From an uncultured Clostridia bacterium (GTDB lineage: Bacteria > Bacillota > Clostridia > Oscillospirales > Acutalibacteraceae): DNA of 64,000 nucleotides. The notes beneath the pieces were generated by a model. That model worked only from the letters and a program-made list of their open reading frames with translations. It searched no databases and was not told the DNA's origin. A program made the translations under genes and the position numbers. Positions 43,268 to 51,998 of the stretch are shown here, piece after piece (the stretch's first letter is position 1; each line of letters begins with the position of its first letter). The stretch lies in contig CANQGK010000002.1 in the NCBI GenBank assembly GCA_947623175.1, positions 1 through 64,000 of the forward strand, in the 5' to 3' direction.

Positions 43268-44218
43268 ATGTTAGTAAATTTAAACGATGTTTTGATACCG
43301 GCAAAAAAAAATAAATACGCGATAGGACTTTTTAACGCGGTAAATCTTGAGCTCGCGCGCGGCATTTTAAACGCGGCGGAGTCTACGCAGTCGCCCGTTA
43401 TTATGGGTACCGCCGAGATATTGCTGCCTTACGGACCTTTGGATGAGGTTTCGTATTATTTAATTCCCATGGCTAAAAAATCATCCGTGCCCGTAGTCGT
43501 ACATCTCGACCACGGTCTTACCTATGATACCTGCATTAAGGCTCTGGAGCTCGGCTTCAGCTCGATTATGTACGATTGCTCTACCGATTCCTATGACGAA
43601 AACGTTCGCAAGGTTAAGGAAATGGCAAAAATCGCCCATTCCTACGGTGCCACCATAGAGGGCGAGCTCGGTCATGTGGGCGATAACGAGGGCTCCGCGG
43701 AGGGCAACCACACTCAGGTAGATCCGTCGAGCTTCTTTACCGATCCCGCGCTTGCCAAGGATTTTGTCGATAAAACCGGCGTAGACGCGCTGGCTATCGC
43801 GGTTGGCAATGCGCACGGCGCTTACAAGCTTCCGCCCAAGCTCGATTTCGAGAGGATCCGCACCATCGCCTCTACGGTAGACGTTCCGCTCGTGCTCCAC
43901 GGCGGCTCCGGACTTACCGACAATGATTTCAAGCAGGCGATCAAAGAGGGCATAAGCAAGGTCAACATCTTCACCGATATTAACGTCGCCGCGGTTGAGG
44001 CGGAATTTAAAAAATTCCAAAGCATGGAAAAGGGCATTATCGATCTTATTCCCGCCGCCGTTGAAGCGGTTAAGCAGGAAACCATGAAGAAAATGAAGCT
44101 TTTCGACAGCGACGGAAAAGCGGCTTTAAGCGGCGCCTCATCCTTTACAAACGACGCCGATATCGCGGAATTAACCAGACTCGTAGCCGCAGAGGTTGTA
44201 AAATATCTTAAAAAATAA
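43268..44218 (+). CDS. Class II aldolase, fructose-bisphosphate/tagatose-bisphosphate family
   Basis: 316 residues, longer than the GatY-like aldolase at 23600, with which it shares the zinc ligands (VVHLDHGLTY, EGELGHVG, GNAHGAYK, VLHGGSG). KVNIFTD binds the phosphate. Loci for deoxysugar use via propanediol often carry a fuculose-phosphate aldolase of the unrelated AraD/FucA family; here a class II FBP-type enzyme takes the final position. If it accepts a deoxyketose 1-phosphate it would give DHAP and lactaldehyde, the precursor of propanediol. It could equally be a housekeeping FBP or tagatose-bisphosphate aldolase. AGAGGTG precedes the ATG; a strong terminator follows. Confidence 0.88.
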   Translation: MLVNLNDVLIPAKKNKYAIGLFNAVNLELARGILNAAESTQSPVIMGTAEILLPYGPLDEVSYYLIPMAKKSSVPVVVHLDHGLTYDTCIKALELGFSSIMYDCSTDSYDENVRKVKEMAKIAHSYGATIEGELGHVGDNEGSAEGNHTQVDPSSFFTDPALAKDFVDKTGVDALAIAVGNAHGAYKLPPKLDFERIRTIASTVDVPLVLHGGSGLTDNDFKQAIKEGISKVNIFTDINVAAVEAEFKKFQSMEKGIIDLIPAAVEAVKQETMKKMKLFDSDGKAALSGASSFTNDADIAELTRLVAAEVVKYLKK

Positions 44219-44241
44219 TCAAATCGATATAAATCTATATG

Positions 44242-44281
44242 AAAAAGCGCTTAGTGACGATGAATCGCTAAGCGCTTTTTT
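44242..44281. terminator. Bidirectional intrinsic terminator
   Basis: AAAAAGCGCTTAGTGA pairs with TCGCTAAGCGCTTTTT (one G-U pair, 7-nt loop). T runs on both strands let it end both the microcompartment locus (plus) and the nitrogen operon (minus). Confidence 0.92.
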
Positions 44282-44309
44282 GTTAAGTATTTAAAGTTTT
44301 CGATGAATA

Positions 44310-45041
44310 TCACAATTCGGGCTTAAATGCGGGGATAGCCTCCAATTTAAAGCGGGAGGCGGCATACATCCGGTCGATTTTGGCTTTTATATCCGCGTCC
44401 TCACATATACCTTCTCTGATATATTTATCCAGCGTTTCGTAGGTAAATCCCAGGTTGTCCTCGTCGGTTTTACCGCTGAGCCCGTCGATGGGAGTTTTTT
44501 CTATAAGATTTTTCGGAAGATTTAAAACTCTGCCTATTTCCCGCACTTCCGCTACGGTGAGATTTGACAGCGGACTGAAATCGCCCGCCGCATCGCCGTA
44601 TTTTGTGGAATATCCCACCCAATCCTCAGAAAGATTGCAGGTGTTCGCAACACGTCCGTTGTTTGACTGACTTACGGCGTAAAGTGTAGCCATGCGTATT
44701 CGTGCCGGCAGATTGACTTTTGTTTGTCTCGATATTTCCATATCCCTCGGCATTGCCTGCAAAACGCCGTTTACCGCGTCCAAAATGTTAACGACGTAAT
44801 GCTTTATTTCGAGATGTCCTACAAGCTGTTTTGCGCAGTCGATATCGTGCTGTTCGCCGCAGGGCATGAGCACGCCTATGACCCGATCTCTGCCAAGGGC
44901 TTCGACGCAAAGCGCCGCCGTTACCGAGCTGTCCTTGCCGCCGGAAATGCCTATTACGGCATTACAGCCCTTGCCGTTTTTTTCGAAAAAATCGCGTATC
45001 CATAAAACACATTGATCCTTAACCTTTTGTGCGTTAAACAT
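44310..45041 (-). CDS. nadE: NH3-dependent NAD(+) synthetase
   Basis: 243 residues, the ammonia-using short form without a glutaminase domain. The ATP-pyrophosphatase P-loop is GISGGKDSS (near 33-41). Also visible are RIRMATLYAVSQSNNGRV, NTCNLSEDWVGYSTKYGD for the deamido-NAD and ammonia site, and GKTDEDNLGFTYETLD. It makes NAD from nicotinate adenine dinucleotide, ATP and ammonia. It is the last gene of the minus-strand nitrogen operon, 22 nt after the ANTAR regulator gene. Co-expression with ammonium assimilation fits its ammonia demand. Confidence 0.95.
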   Translation of the reverse strand: MFNAQKVKDQCVLWIRDFFEKNGKGCNAVIGISGGKDSSVTAALCVEALGRDRVIGVLMPCGEQHDIDCAKQLVGHLEIKHYVVNILDAVNGVLQAMPRDMEISRQTKVNLPARIRMATLYAVSQSNNGRVANTCNLSEDWVGYSTKYGDAAGDFSPLSNLTVAEVREIGRVLNLPKNLIEKTPIDGLSGKTDEDNLGFTYETLDKYIREGICEDADIKAKIDRMYAASRFKLEAIPAFKPEL

Positions 45042-45063
45042 AACTTTCTCCTTATTTGCCGTT

Positions 45064-45648
45064 TTAAGAGTAAATTTTGATAATATTTTCCGCCGACTGT
45101 TTTTTTGAAATACAGTTGTCCATCGCGTTTTTTTCTATGTAATGGTGAGCCTCCGATTCGGACATTCCGAGCTCGCTTATAAGCAAAAACTTGGCGCGGT
45201 TGATAATGCGTATCTCCGCCATACGTTCCTCTATGGAGGAGGTTTTCGCCTCGAGTAAGCGGAATTTTTCGCGAAGGCTTGCCATCCATCTGAGCGATTG
45301 TGCCAATAAGGCGGCGTTTGTGGGCTTCGGCAGGGTAAAGACGCCGTATTCGGTAACCTTTTCGGTCACTTCATCGTTAATTTCACTGCGTGAGAACAAA
45401 AGCACCACGGTATTTTGAGAACGACTGCAATCAATGGCAAATCGCATGCTCGAACCGTCCGGCATAGGGGAGTTGACGATCAAAAAGTCAAAGCTTCGCG
45501 CCGCAAATTGCCTTTTGGCTTCGCTTATACTTTCCGCAGTGGATATGATCTGATATTTCGGAGGGGTGAGCATTTTTTTTATAGCGTTATTAAAGCTATC
45601 CGATGCAGAAACTACAAGAACACTGTAAACCTGTTCTTTTAAGCTCAT
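45064..45648 (-). CDS. ANTAR-domain response regulator with degenerate receiver
   Basis: 194 residues. Residues about 8-118 have a receiver fold, but the phosphoacceptor position reads LIVNSPMPDG, with Asn where the Asp of LLD..MP should be, so phosphorylation is doubtful. A short coiled segment precedes the C-terminal ANTAR domain (NRAKFLLISELGMSESEAHHYIEKNAMD). ANTAR proteins bind paired RNA hairpins and prevent transcription termination. It lies directly downstream of glnA in the same operon, and terminator-like leaders precede the glt operon and glnN, making those its likely targets. The start is Met at 45648, with AAAGGGG upstream, rather than 45681. Confidence 0.85.
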   Translation of the reverse strand: MSLKEQVYSVLVVSASDSFNNAIKKMLTPPKYQIISTAESISEAKRQFAARSFDFLIVNSPMPDGSSMRFAIDCSRSQNTVVLLFSRSEINDEVTEKVTEYGVFTLPKPTNAALLAQSLRWMASLREKFRLLEAKTSSIEERMAEIRIINRAKFLLISELGMSESEAHHYIEKNAMDNCISKKQSAENIIKIYS

Positions 45649-45668
45649 ACACAAATGCCCCTTTCCGT

Positions 45669-46880
45669 TTATTTTTTGCAATAAATTTTTAAAATTTCTT
45701 CGGGAATATGTTCCTTTATAAATTCGCTTTTGTAAGCTTTATCGCATGCCTCTTTAAGCGAAGAGGGCAGTCTTTGAAAGCTTTGCGGCAATTCGCCGTC
45801 GGCATTGTACGGATTGTCGTCAACCGCCTTGGGCATTTCAAGCTTATTGTTTATTCCGTAAAGCCCGGCGTAAATAATAAGCGCGAACGCCAAATACGGA
45901 TTAGCCGTCGAATCGGGTGAACGCAATTCCGCTCTGCGGTATCCGCCGCGCGCGGGAGGAATGCGGATAAGCCGGTTTCGGTTTTCGCTTGACCAGGAAA
46001 CGTAATCGGGTGCTTTATGATAGCCGAAGCGCTTGTACGATTCCTCCACCGGATTTAAAAATGCGGTCATTTCGGCGATCTTGTCCAAAACGCCGGCGGT
46101 CATATACGGGAGCAAATCCTCGCCGCCGTCGGATCTTACCGACATATTGATATGAAATCCGTTGCCGGGGAAGTCCTTGAACGGCTTCGGTGAAAAGCTT
46201 GCATATAAGCCGTTGCGGTGAGCTACGGTTTTAACCACCGTCTGAAAGGTCAGAGCATTGTCCGCCGCGGTGAGGGCGTCCGAATAATTGAAATCAATTT
46301 CGTTCTGCCCGGGGCCGCGCTCGTGATGGGAGCTTTTGGGGCGTATTCCCATCTGTTCGAGCGTAAGGCATATTTCGCGGCGTATATTTTCGCCCTTGTC
46401 CCTGGGGGCTATATCCATATATCCCGCCTCGTCATAGGGAATATCGGTGGGTTTTCCGTTATCGTCCAATTCAAAAAGATAAAATTCCTGCTTGGAACCG
46501 AAGGAGAAGGATATACCCTGCTTTTCGGCGGCGGCTATCGCTTTTTTGAGCAAATAGCGGGTATCGTATTCGAAAGGTCTGCCGTCTGCGTAGGTGACGG
46601 CGCTGTACATTCTTACCACCTTTCCGTGCTCGGGGCGCCACGGCAAAACCATTAAGGTTTCGCTGTCCGGCTTTAAGTACAGGTCGGTAAGCGTTTCGTC
46701 ACCGTACCCCTCTATCGAAGAAGCGTCAAAGGCAATTCCGTATTCAAAAGCACGCTCAAGCTCGTCGATCATAACGGAAATATTCTTTTGAACCCCGAAA
46801 ACGTCGCAGAAAGCCAATCGAATGAATTTTACGTCATCCTCATAGACGTATTGCATTATTTCATCTTTTGAATACTTCAT
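45669..46880 (-). CDS. glnA: Glutamine synthetase, type I
   Basis: 403 residues, somewhat shorter than the usual 440. Motifs in order: FDASSIEGYGDETLTDLYLKPD, GSKQEFYLFE with the metal-binding Glu, HHERGPGQNEIDF, NGFHINMS (catalytic His), NRLIRIPPARGGYRRAELRSPD and NPYLAFALI. I see no typical adenylylation motif near the C-terminus. It ligates ammonia to glutamate with ATP. It is embedded between the glutamate synthase genes and the ANTAR gene, so glutamine formation and its use for glutamate are co-transcribed. The genome also encodes type III glutamine synthetase divergently at 53735. Confidence 0.95.
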   Translation of the reverse strand: MKYSKDEIMQYVYEDDVKFIRLAFCDVFGVQKNISVMIDELERAFEYGIAFDASSIEGYGDETLTDLYLKPDSETLMVLPWRPEHGKVVRMYSAVTYADGRPFEYDTRYLLKKAIAAAEKQGISFSFGSKQEFYLFELDDNGKPTDIPYDEAGYMDIAPRDKGENIRREICLTLEQMGIRPKSSHHERGPGQNEIDFNYSDALTAADNALTFQTVVKTVAHRNGLYASFSPKPFKDFPGNGFHINMSVRSDGGEDLLPYMTAGVLDKIAEMTAFLNPVEESYKRFGYHKAPDYVSWSSENRNRLIRIPPARGGYRRAELRSPDSTANPYLAFALIIYAGLYGINNKLEMPKAVDDNPYNADGELPQSFQRLPSSLKEACDKAYKSEFIKEHIPEEILKIYCKK

Positions 46881-46897
46881 AAAAGTACCTCTTTTCT

Positions 46898-47620
46898 TTA
46901 ATTAGCCACGTACATTTGCTGATAAGGATTTTTAGTGTCCGGTACGATTTTGGTAAAGGTTGAATTAAGTATTTCCTCTTCGGGGATAAGAAATTCCTTG
47001 CAAAATTCTTTTATGTATTCCCGTATTTCGTCAAGGTCGGCGTCGTCCGCCCTGCTTACCGTGACGTTATCCGGAAATTTGACCCTACTGCAATCGGATC
47101 TTAAAAAGATTTTGCCGCCGTGCATACCGGTACAGGGGAAATTGCTTACAATATCGCGGTTCTCTTTGTCAAGGCCCAGGACTATTATAATGCCGCCCGC
47201 CTGATATTCACCCAAAAAGCTTCCGCAGCTGCCGCCTATTACCATAACGGGGCGCTTTTCCTTATATTCCTTCATATGTATGCCCGCACGGTATCCGGCG
47301 TTGCCTTTGACAAATATTTTGCCTCCGCGCATAGCGTATCCCGCGGCGTCTCCTATATTGCCGTGAACGATTATTCTGCCCTCGTTCATAGTGTCGCCCA
47401 CCGCATCCTGCGCGTTGCCGTGAACGTTGATATCCGCGCCGTTAAGATAAGCGCCGAGCGCGTTGCCGGGTATACCGTATATTTCGAGCGATAAATCGGA
47501 CATGCCCGCGGCTATAAAACGCTGACCGCAGCAGCCCTTAAGCTTTACCTTACCGGAGATTTTGCGGAGAATGTCATTTACGTCTTTATATCCCGATAAT
47601 GAAATATCCTTTTCTATCAT
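46898..47620 (-). CDS. Glutamate synthase GXGXG-domain subunit
   Basis: 240 residues, a stand-alone version of the C-terminal beta-helix domain of glutamate synthase large subunits. The repeats GNALGAYLNGADINVHGNAQ, GRIIVHGNIGDAAGYAMRGG and GKIFVKGNAGYRAGIHM show the GxGxG spacing. In split archaeal-type enzymes this domain supports the FMN domain and the ammonia tunnel. Its start overlaps the stop of the flavin oxidoreductase gene (TAATG), and GGAGGTG precedes it. The C-terminal 60 residues (EYIKEFCKEFLIPEEEIL) are extra to the repeat. Confidence 0.9.
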   Translation of the reverse strand: MIEKDISLSGYKDVNDILRKISGKVKLKGCCGQRFIAAGMSDLSLEIYGIPGNALGAYLNGADINVHGNAQDAVGDTMNEGRIIVHGNIGDAAGYAMRGGKIFVKGNAGYRAGIHMKEYKEKRPVMVIGGSCGSFLGEYQAGGIIIVLGLDKENRDIVSNFPCTGMHGGKIFLRSDCSRVKFPDNVTVSRADDADLDEIREYIKEFCKEFLIPEEEILNSTFTKIVPDTKNPYQQMYVAN

Positions 47621-48876
47621 TATACCACACCTCCGAATTTTTTTCTACGGTTTTCTTGAGAAAATGCCGCCGTGCTTGATATTTTTTGAAGCAATTCGAA
47701 ATTTACCGACGAAAGGGGAGTTTTTTCACGAATAAGCGAGGTGTAAATTCCCGCCCTTTCGGTATTGCCGATAAGTATAAATCCGGTCAAAAGCCCGTCC
47801 TTTGTATAAAGGCGCTTTATTGTTCCGTCGCCCTTTTCCTCGTAAAGCGTACCGCCCTTGCTTTCGTCGTAATAACTGCCCGCGGTCATAATATGCAGTC
47901 CGAAAAAGCCTATTGAGTTCATCGGTATCGCTTTATCGAATACTTCATTGCCGCCGCTCATATTAAGCCCGGCGCAATGCCCTTGCATATATGCGTTGGG
48001 AAGCAGTGCCAGAACCCGCTTTTCTCCGCAGGAGACGTCCTCGCCCTCGGTGCAGTCGCCCGCGGCGTATACGGATTCGAGGGAGGTTTCCATGCGGGTA
48101 TTTATTATAATTCCACGGTTTACTTCGCCGCCGGCGTCCTTTACAAGTCCGCTGTTTGCTCTCACGCCTACCGCCAAAACGAGCAGGTCAAACTCTATTT
48201 TGTCGCCGCTTTTCATAAAGGCGGTATTTCGGTCGAATTTAACCGCGCTGTCGCTAAGCTTTAGATTTATTCCGTTGTTTTTCAAATGCGTTTCCACGAT
48301 TTTAGCGCAGTCGTTGTCCAAAATGCTCGAGAGCACCCGATCGGCAAGGTCACAAACGGTGATTTCGGCGACCTTGCCGTGTAAGCCTTCGGCGCATTTA
48401 AGTCCGATAAGCCCCGCGCCGATTATAAGAGCGCGCGAGCTTTTATCCGCCGCCTTTTCGATAGCCAAAGCGTCGTCAAGAGTTAGAAAAGAAAATTTCT
48501 TTTCCACGGTATCCAATCCCTCAAATGGCGGAATAAAGGGGGAGGAGCCGGCGGCTACGCACAGCTTGTCATAGCTTACGGTATTTCCGTCGCTAAGCGT
48601 GACCGTCTTGGCGTTTTCGTCTATTTTATCGGCGGTAACGTTATAAATTACCTCACAGCCCATATCGTTGTAAAAGCTCTCGGCGCGATATTCCATGCGC
48701 TTAAGGTCGGTTTTTCCCTCAAGATAGTAGGATATAAGCGGCCGACAGTAAACCTTGTGCGATTCCTCAGAGATTACGGTTATTTTACCCTCTGTATCCT
48801 TTTCGCGTATGCCTTCTATACAGCCTACGGCAGCGACGCCGTTTCCGATTATTACATAATTCGCCACTTTACTCAC
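47620..48876 (-). CDS. NAD(P)H/FAD-dependent oxidoreductase of the glutamate synthase operon
   Basis: 418 residues. The FAD-binding N-terminus is NYVIIGNGVAAVGCIEGIRE, with the substrate-side segment YCRPLISYYLEGK. A second dinucleotide site is ALIIGAGLIGLKCAEGL (near 150), and FAD contact is made by VYAAGDCTEG. The family resembles the FAD domain of NirB, rubredoxin reductases and NADH oxidases. In this operon it most likely feeds electrons from NAD(P)H through the ferredoxin encoded upstream to the glutamate synthase FMN subunit, standing in for GltD. It overlaps both neighbours by one to four bases. Confidence 0.88.
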   Translation of the reverse strand: MSKVANYVIIGNGVAAVGCIEGIREKDTEGKITVISEESHKVYCRPLISYYLEGKTDLKRMEYRAESFYNDMGCEVIYNVTADKIDENAKTVTLSDGNTVSYDKLCVAAGSSPFIPPFEGLDTVEKKFSFLTLDDALAIEKAADKSSRALIIGAGLIGLKCAEGLHGKVAEITVCDLADRVLSSILDNDCAKIVETHLKNNGINLKLSDSAVKFDRNTAFMKSGDKIEFDLLVLAVGVRANSGLVKDAGGEVNRGIIINTRMETSLESVYAAGDCTEGEDVSCGEKRVLALLPNAYMQGHCAGLNMSGGNEVFDKAIPMNSIGFFGLHIMTAGSYYDESKGGTLYEEKGDGTIKRLYTKDGLLTGFILIGNTERAGIYTSLIREKTPLSSVNFELLQKISSTAAFSQENRRKKFGGVV

Positions 48877-49301
48877 CTCTCCTCAAAAACGATCGCCCTG
48901 TTAGGACAGCCCTTGACACATGCGGGTTCTCCACAGGAGTTTTGGGTGCATAACTCGCATTTTTGCATGGTGCCGTTTTCGCCCGGCGCCAACGCGCCGT
49001 AGGGGCATACCAAAACGCAGGTAAGACAGCCGACGCATTTGTCCTTGTCAATTTTTACAACGCCGTCCTGCTTTGAAATGGCGCCCGCAATACAGCTTTT
49101 CACACATATCGGATCGGTACAGTGTCGGCAGGATACCGCGTAGGTTATCCGCTCGTCGCCCTCGACGTGTATGCGGGGGAAAATCGGTTTGCCCTTTAAA
49201 GCCTTTGCCATATCGGAAATGCCCGAATTTGCAAAAGCGCAGTTGTATTCGCAAAGGTGACAGCCGAGACACCATTCTTCGTTTACATAAATTCGTTTCA
49301 T
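48873..49301 (-). CDS. Polyferredoxin-type 4Fe-4S protein (CooF/HycB-like)
   Basis: 142 residues with four Cys clusters: CLGCHLCEYNC, CRHCTDPICVKSC, CVGCLTCVLVCPYG and CELCTQNSCGEPACVKGCP. That layout, with one irregular cluster, is typical of electron-transfer subunits such as CooF. It would link the FAD oxidoreductase to the FMN subunit encoded immediately upstream. Its stop overlaps the oxidoreductase start (ATGA). Confidence 0.9.
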   Translation of the reverse strand: MKRIYVNEEWCLGCHLCEYNCAFANSGISDMAKALKGKPIFPRIHVEGDERITYAVSCRHCTDPICVKSCIAGAISKQDGVVKIDKDKCVGCLTCVLVCPYGALAPGENGTMQKCELCTQNSCGEPACVKGCPNRAIVFEER

Positions 49302-49314
49302 TTTGCCACCGCCT

Positions 49315-50820
49315 TTATTCGCCCGCGTGGGAAATACCGAGAATTTGTAATTCTTTTTCGGTAAGTCCTACTCCGCGAAGCATTAATCTGTTGCCCTTAA
49401 GCGATTCTATGGAGTTGATACCCATACCGCCCATAAGCTCTTTTATTTCATGCCGCCAGGCGTTCATAAGATTTATAAGCCGTTCGCTGCCTATATCGGG
49501 GTTGAGCCGCTTTACAAGCTCGGGGCGCTGTGTGGCAATACCCCAATTGCATTTGCCGCTTTGGCAGGTGCGGCAAAGGTGACATCCGAGCGCCAAAAGC
49601 GCCGCCGTGGCAATATAGCAGGCGTCCGCGCCCAAGGCTATCGCTTTTACCACGTCCGCTGACGAGCGTATGCTGCCGCCTACTATAAGCGATACGTTGT
49701 TGCGTATGCCCTCGTCGCGAAGTCTCTGATCTACCGCCGCTAAAGCCAATTCTATCGGGATACCCACGTTGTCGCGTATTCTCGTGGGAGCGGCTCCCGT
49801 GCCTCCGCGAAAACCGTCTATGGCTATAATATCGGCGCCGCTTCTCGCAATACCGCTTGCTATGGCGGCAATGTTATGAACCGCCGCGACCTTGACTATT
49901 ATCGGTTTTTTATATTCCGTCGCCTCTTTGAGCGAAAATACCAGCTGTCTTAAATCCTCGATCGAATAAATATCGTGGTGGGGAGCGGGGGATATGGCGT
50001 CCGAGCCCTCGGGTATCATTCGCGTGCGCGAAACGTCGCCCACTATTTTGGCGCCGGGCAAATGTCCGCCTATTCCGGGCTTCGCGCCCTGGCCCATTTT
50101 GATTTCGACCGCCGCGCCCGCTTCGAGGTAGTCCTTGTAAACGCCGAATCTGCCGGATGCAACCTGAACTATCGTATTTTTGCCGTAGCAATAAAAATCC
50201 TCATGAAGACCGCCTTCGCCGGTATTGTAAAAAATACCGAGCTCGGTAGCCGCCCGCGCCAGAGAAGCGTGCGCGTTATAGCTTATCGAACCGTAGCTCA
50301 TGGCGGAGAACATAACGGGCATCGAAAGCTCAAGCTGAGGCGTCAGACTGCATTTGAGCTCACCCTTGGCGTCGCGCTCTATAAGGTCGGGCTTTTTGCC
50401 CAAAAAGGTGCGGGTTTCCATAGGCTCGCGCAAAGGATCGATGGAAGGGTTTGTCACCTGCGACGCGTTTATGAGTATTTTATCCCAATAAACGGGCAAC
50501 GGCTTCGGGTTGCCCATCGAAGAAAGCAATACGCCGCCGCTGTTGGCTTGCTTGTAAATTTCCTTTATCGTATCGTTCTGCCAATTTGCGTTTTCTCTTA
50601 AGGTACATTCGCTTTTAACTATTTTGAGCGCGCGCGTCGGACAAAGCGAAACACAGCGCTGACAGTTTACGCATTTGCTCTCGTCGCTTAACATAAGCCC
50701 CGCATCGCTGTCGAAATAATGCACCTCGTTTGCACATTGCCTTTCGCATACGCGGCAGGCTATACAGCGGTTATCGTTGCGGATAACCTCAAATTCCGGA
50801 TAAATAAAGTCCACACTCAC
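49315..50820 (-). CDS. Glutamate synthase FMN-domain subunit with two N-terminal Fe-S clusters
   Basis: 501 residues. The N-terminal 75 hold two 4Fe-4S motifs (CIACRVCERQC and CVNCQRCVSLCPTRA). The remainder is the FMN-binding synthase domain: VMFSAMSYGSISYNAH, GEGGLHEDFY, EIKMGQGAKPGIGGHLPGAK, SPAPHHDIYSIEDL, GFRGGTGAAPTRIRDNVGIP and the 3Fe-4S-type motif CHLCRTCQSGKC. It reduces 2-oxoglutarate plus ammonia (from glutamine) to glutamate. The start is GTG, overlapping the amidotransferase stop (GTGA). The split form with separate amidotransferase and GXGXG subunits matches archaeal and clostridial enzymes. Confidence 0.93.
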   Translation of the reverse strand: MSVDFIYPEFEVIRNDNRCIACRVCERQCANEVHYFDSDAGLMLSDESKCVNCQRCVSLCPTRALKIVKSECTLRENANWQNDTIKEIYKQANSGGVLLSSMGNPKPLPVYWDKILINASQVTNPSIDPLREPMETRTFLGKKPDLIERDAKGELKCSLTPQLELSMPVMFSAMSYGSISYNAHASLARAATELGIFYNTGEGGLHEDFYCYGKNTIVQVASGRFGVYKDYLEAGAAVEIKMGQGAKPGIGGHLPGAKIVGDVSRTRMIPEGSDAISPAPHHDIYSIEDLRQLVFSLKEATEYKKPIIVKVAAVHNIAAIASGIARSGADIIAIDGFRGGTGAAPTRIRDNVGIPIELALAAVDQRLRDEGIRNNVSLIVGGSIRSSADVVKAIALGADACYIATAALLALGCHLCRTCQSGKCNWGIATQRPELVKRLNPDIGSERLINLMNAWRHEIKELMGGMGINSIESLKGNRLMLRGVGLTEKELQILGISHAGE

Positions 50821-51914
50821 TGTATTGCACCCTCCTTTACTTTAATTATTAGCGCTTCGCCGCCGGCGGGAGCGTAGATGTTTTCGGCGTCGGGCTCCAT
50901 GGTTCGTATGGCGGATTCCTCGCTTGCGATAAATACCATATCGTCCTTTTCGCCTATAACCATCGAACGAAGCTTCAACCGGTCGTTAAGCGCCATAAGT
51001 CCGCCCGTAAAGCCCAATATGATCGAAAACGGGCCGGTTACAAGCAGGCTTGAAAACGCCGTGCGTAAAAAGGTAAGCCTTTCCGCCTCTTTTTTATCGG
51101 TTTTGGCTTCGATAGTTGACCAGAAGGGAGCGGCGACAACGCTTGCGGCTTCTTCCAAGGTAAGCCCCTTTACGCGCACCAGGTAATCGAATATATAGGT
51201 GATTACCTCGGTATCGGTCTGCAGATTGCATTTATATCCGAACATTTCTATAAATCTGCGATTGGCGTCGTAGGAGGAAATCTCACCGTTATGTACTATC
51301 GAATAATCGAGTAAGGTAAACGGGTGAGCGCCGCCCCACCAGCCGGGCGTGTTTGTCGGATATCTGCCGTGAGCGGTCCAGGAATAGCCCTCGTATTCGT
51401 CCAGCTTGTAAAATACGCCTACGTCCTCGGGGTAACCCACCGCCTTAAAGGTACCCATATTTTTTCCGCTTGAAAAGACGTACGCGCCATCCATTTCGGT
51501 ATTTATTTTCATAATCGAGCGCGCGACAAATTCCTTTTCGTCAAGCTGCATCGATAACAGCACCGATTTAAGCGGCGTTACAAAATACCGCCAGATAATG
51601 GGCTCGTCCGTAATGGCGGGAATTTTTCGCGTGGGAATTATTTCCGATTGCACTATCTCAAATCTTTCTTTTAAGAAAATTTCACAACTTTTGCGGGTAT
51701 CGCGGCTGTCAAAGAAAAAGTGCAAAGCGTAAAAATCCTTGTATTCGGGGTATATTCCGTAACCGGCAAATCCGCCGCCCAATCCGTTTGAACGATCGTG
51801 CATAGGCTTCATCGATTCGGTTATCGACTGCCCTGTGGTTTTTTTGCCGAGCCTTGATATAACTGCCGATATTGCGCAGCCGGACGGTATTCTTACTTCA
51901 CCTTCGGTTTTCAT
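50817..51914 (-). CDS. Class II glutamine amidotransferase subunit of glutamate synthase
   Basis: 365 residues. The likely nucleophile is the Cys of IPSGCAISAVI near residue 12; class II enzymes need it at the mature N-terminus, so a short propeptide must be removed. Further family marks are MHDRSNGLGGGFAGYGIYPE, WTAHGRYPTNTPGWWGGAHPF, VHNGEISSYDANRRF and LQTDTEVI. It hydrolyses glutamine and passes ammonia to the FMN subunit. Met at 51914 is preferred over the start at 52145: AAAGGA precedes it, and the upstream reading would cross two RNA hairpins and the promoter itself. First gene of the eight-gene minus-strand operon. Confidence 0.88.
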   Translation of the reverse strand: MKTEGEVRIPSGCAISAVISRLGKKTTGQSITESMKPMHDRSNGLGGGFAGYGIYPEYKDFYALHFFFDSRDTRKSCEIFLKERFEIVQSEIIPTRKIPAITDEPIIWRYFVTPLKSVLLSMQLDEKEFVARSIMKINTEMDGAYVFSSGKNMGTFKAVGYPEDVGVFYKLDEYEGYSWTAHGRYPTNTPGWWGGAHPFTLLDYSIVHNGEISSYDANRRFIEMFGYKCNLQTDTEVITYIFDYLVRVKGLTLEEAASVVAAPFWSTIEAKTDKKEAERLTFLRTAFSSLLVTGPFSIILGFTGGLMALNDRLKLRSMVIGEKDDMVFIASEESAIRTMEPDAENIYAPAGGEALIIKVKEGAIQ

Positions 51915-51924
51915 AAATCCTTTA

Positions 51925-51975
51925 GACAATACATGGGCTTTCACGTCGCGCCGCGGGCGAAGGCTTAGTATTGTC
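51925..51975 (-). promoter_or_regulatory. Leader stem-loop just before the glutamate synthase operon start
   Basis: GACAATAC (51925-51932) and GTATTGTC (51968-51975) pair perfectly, with an inner GCTTTC/GAAGGC stem. It lies about ten bases before the start codon in the RNA and could control ribosome access. Confidence 0.5.
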
Positions 51976-51998
51976 GCTCCTTTCCTGTTAAATAAAAT

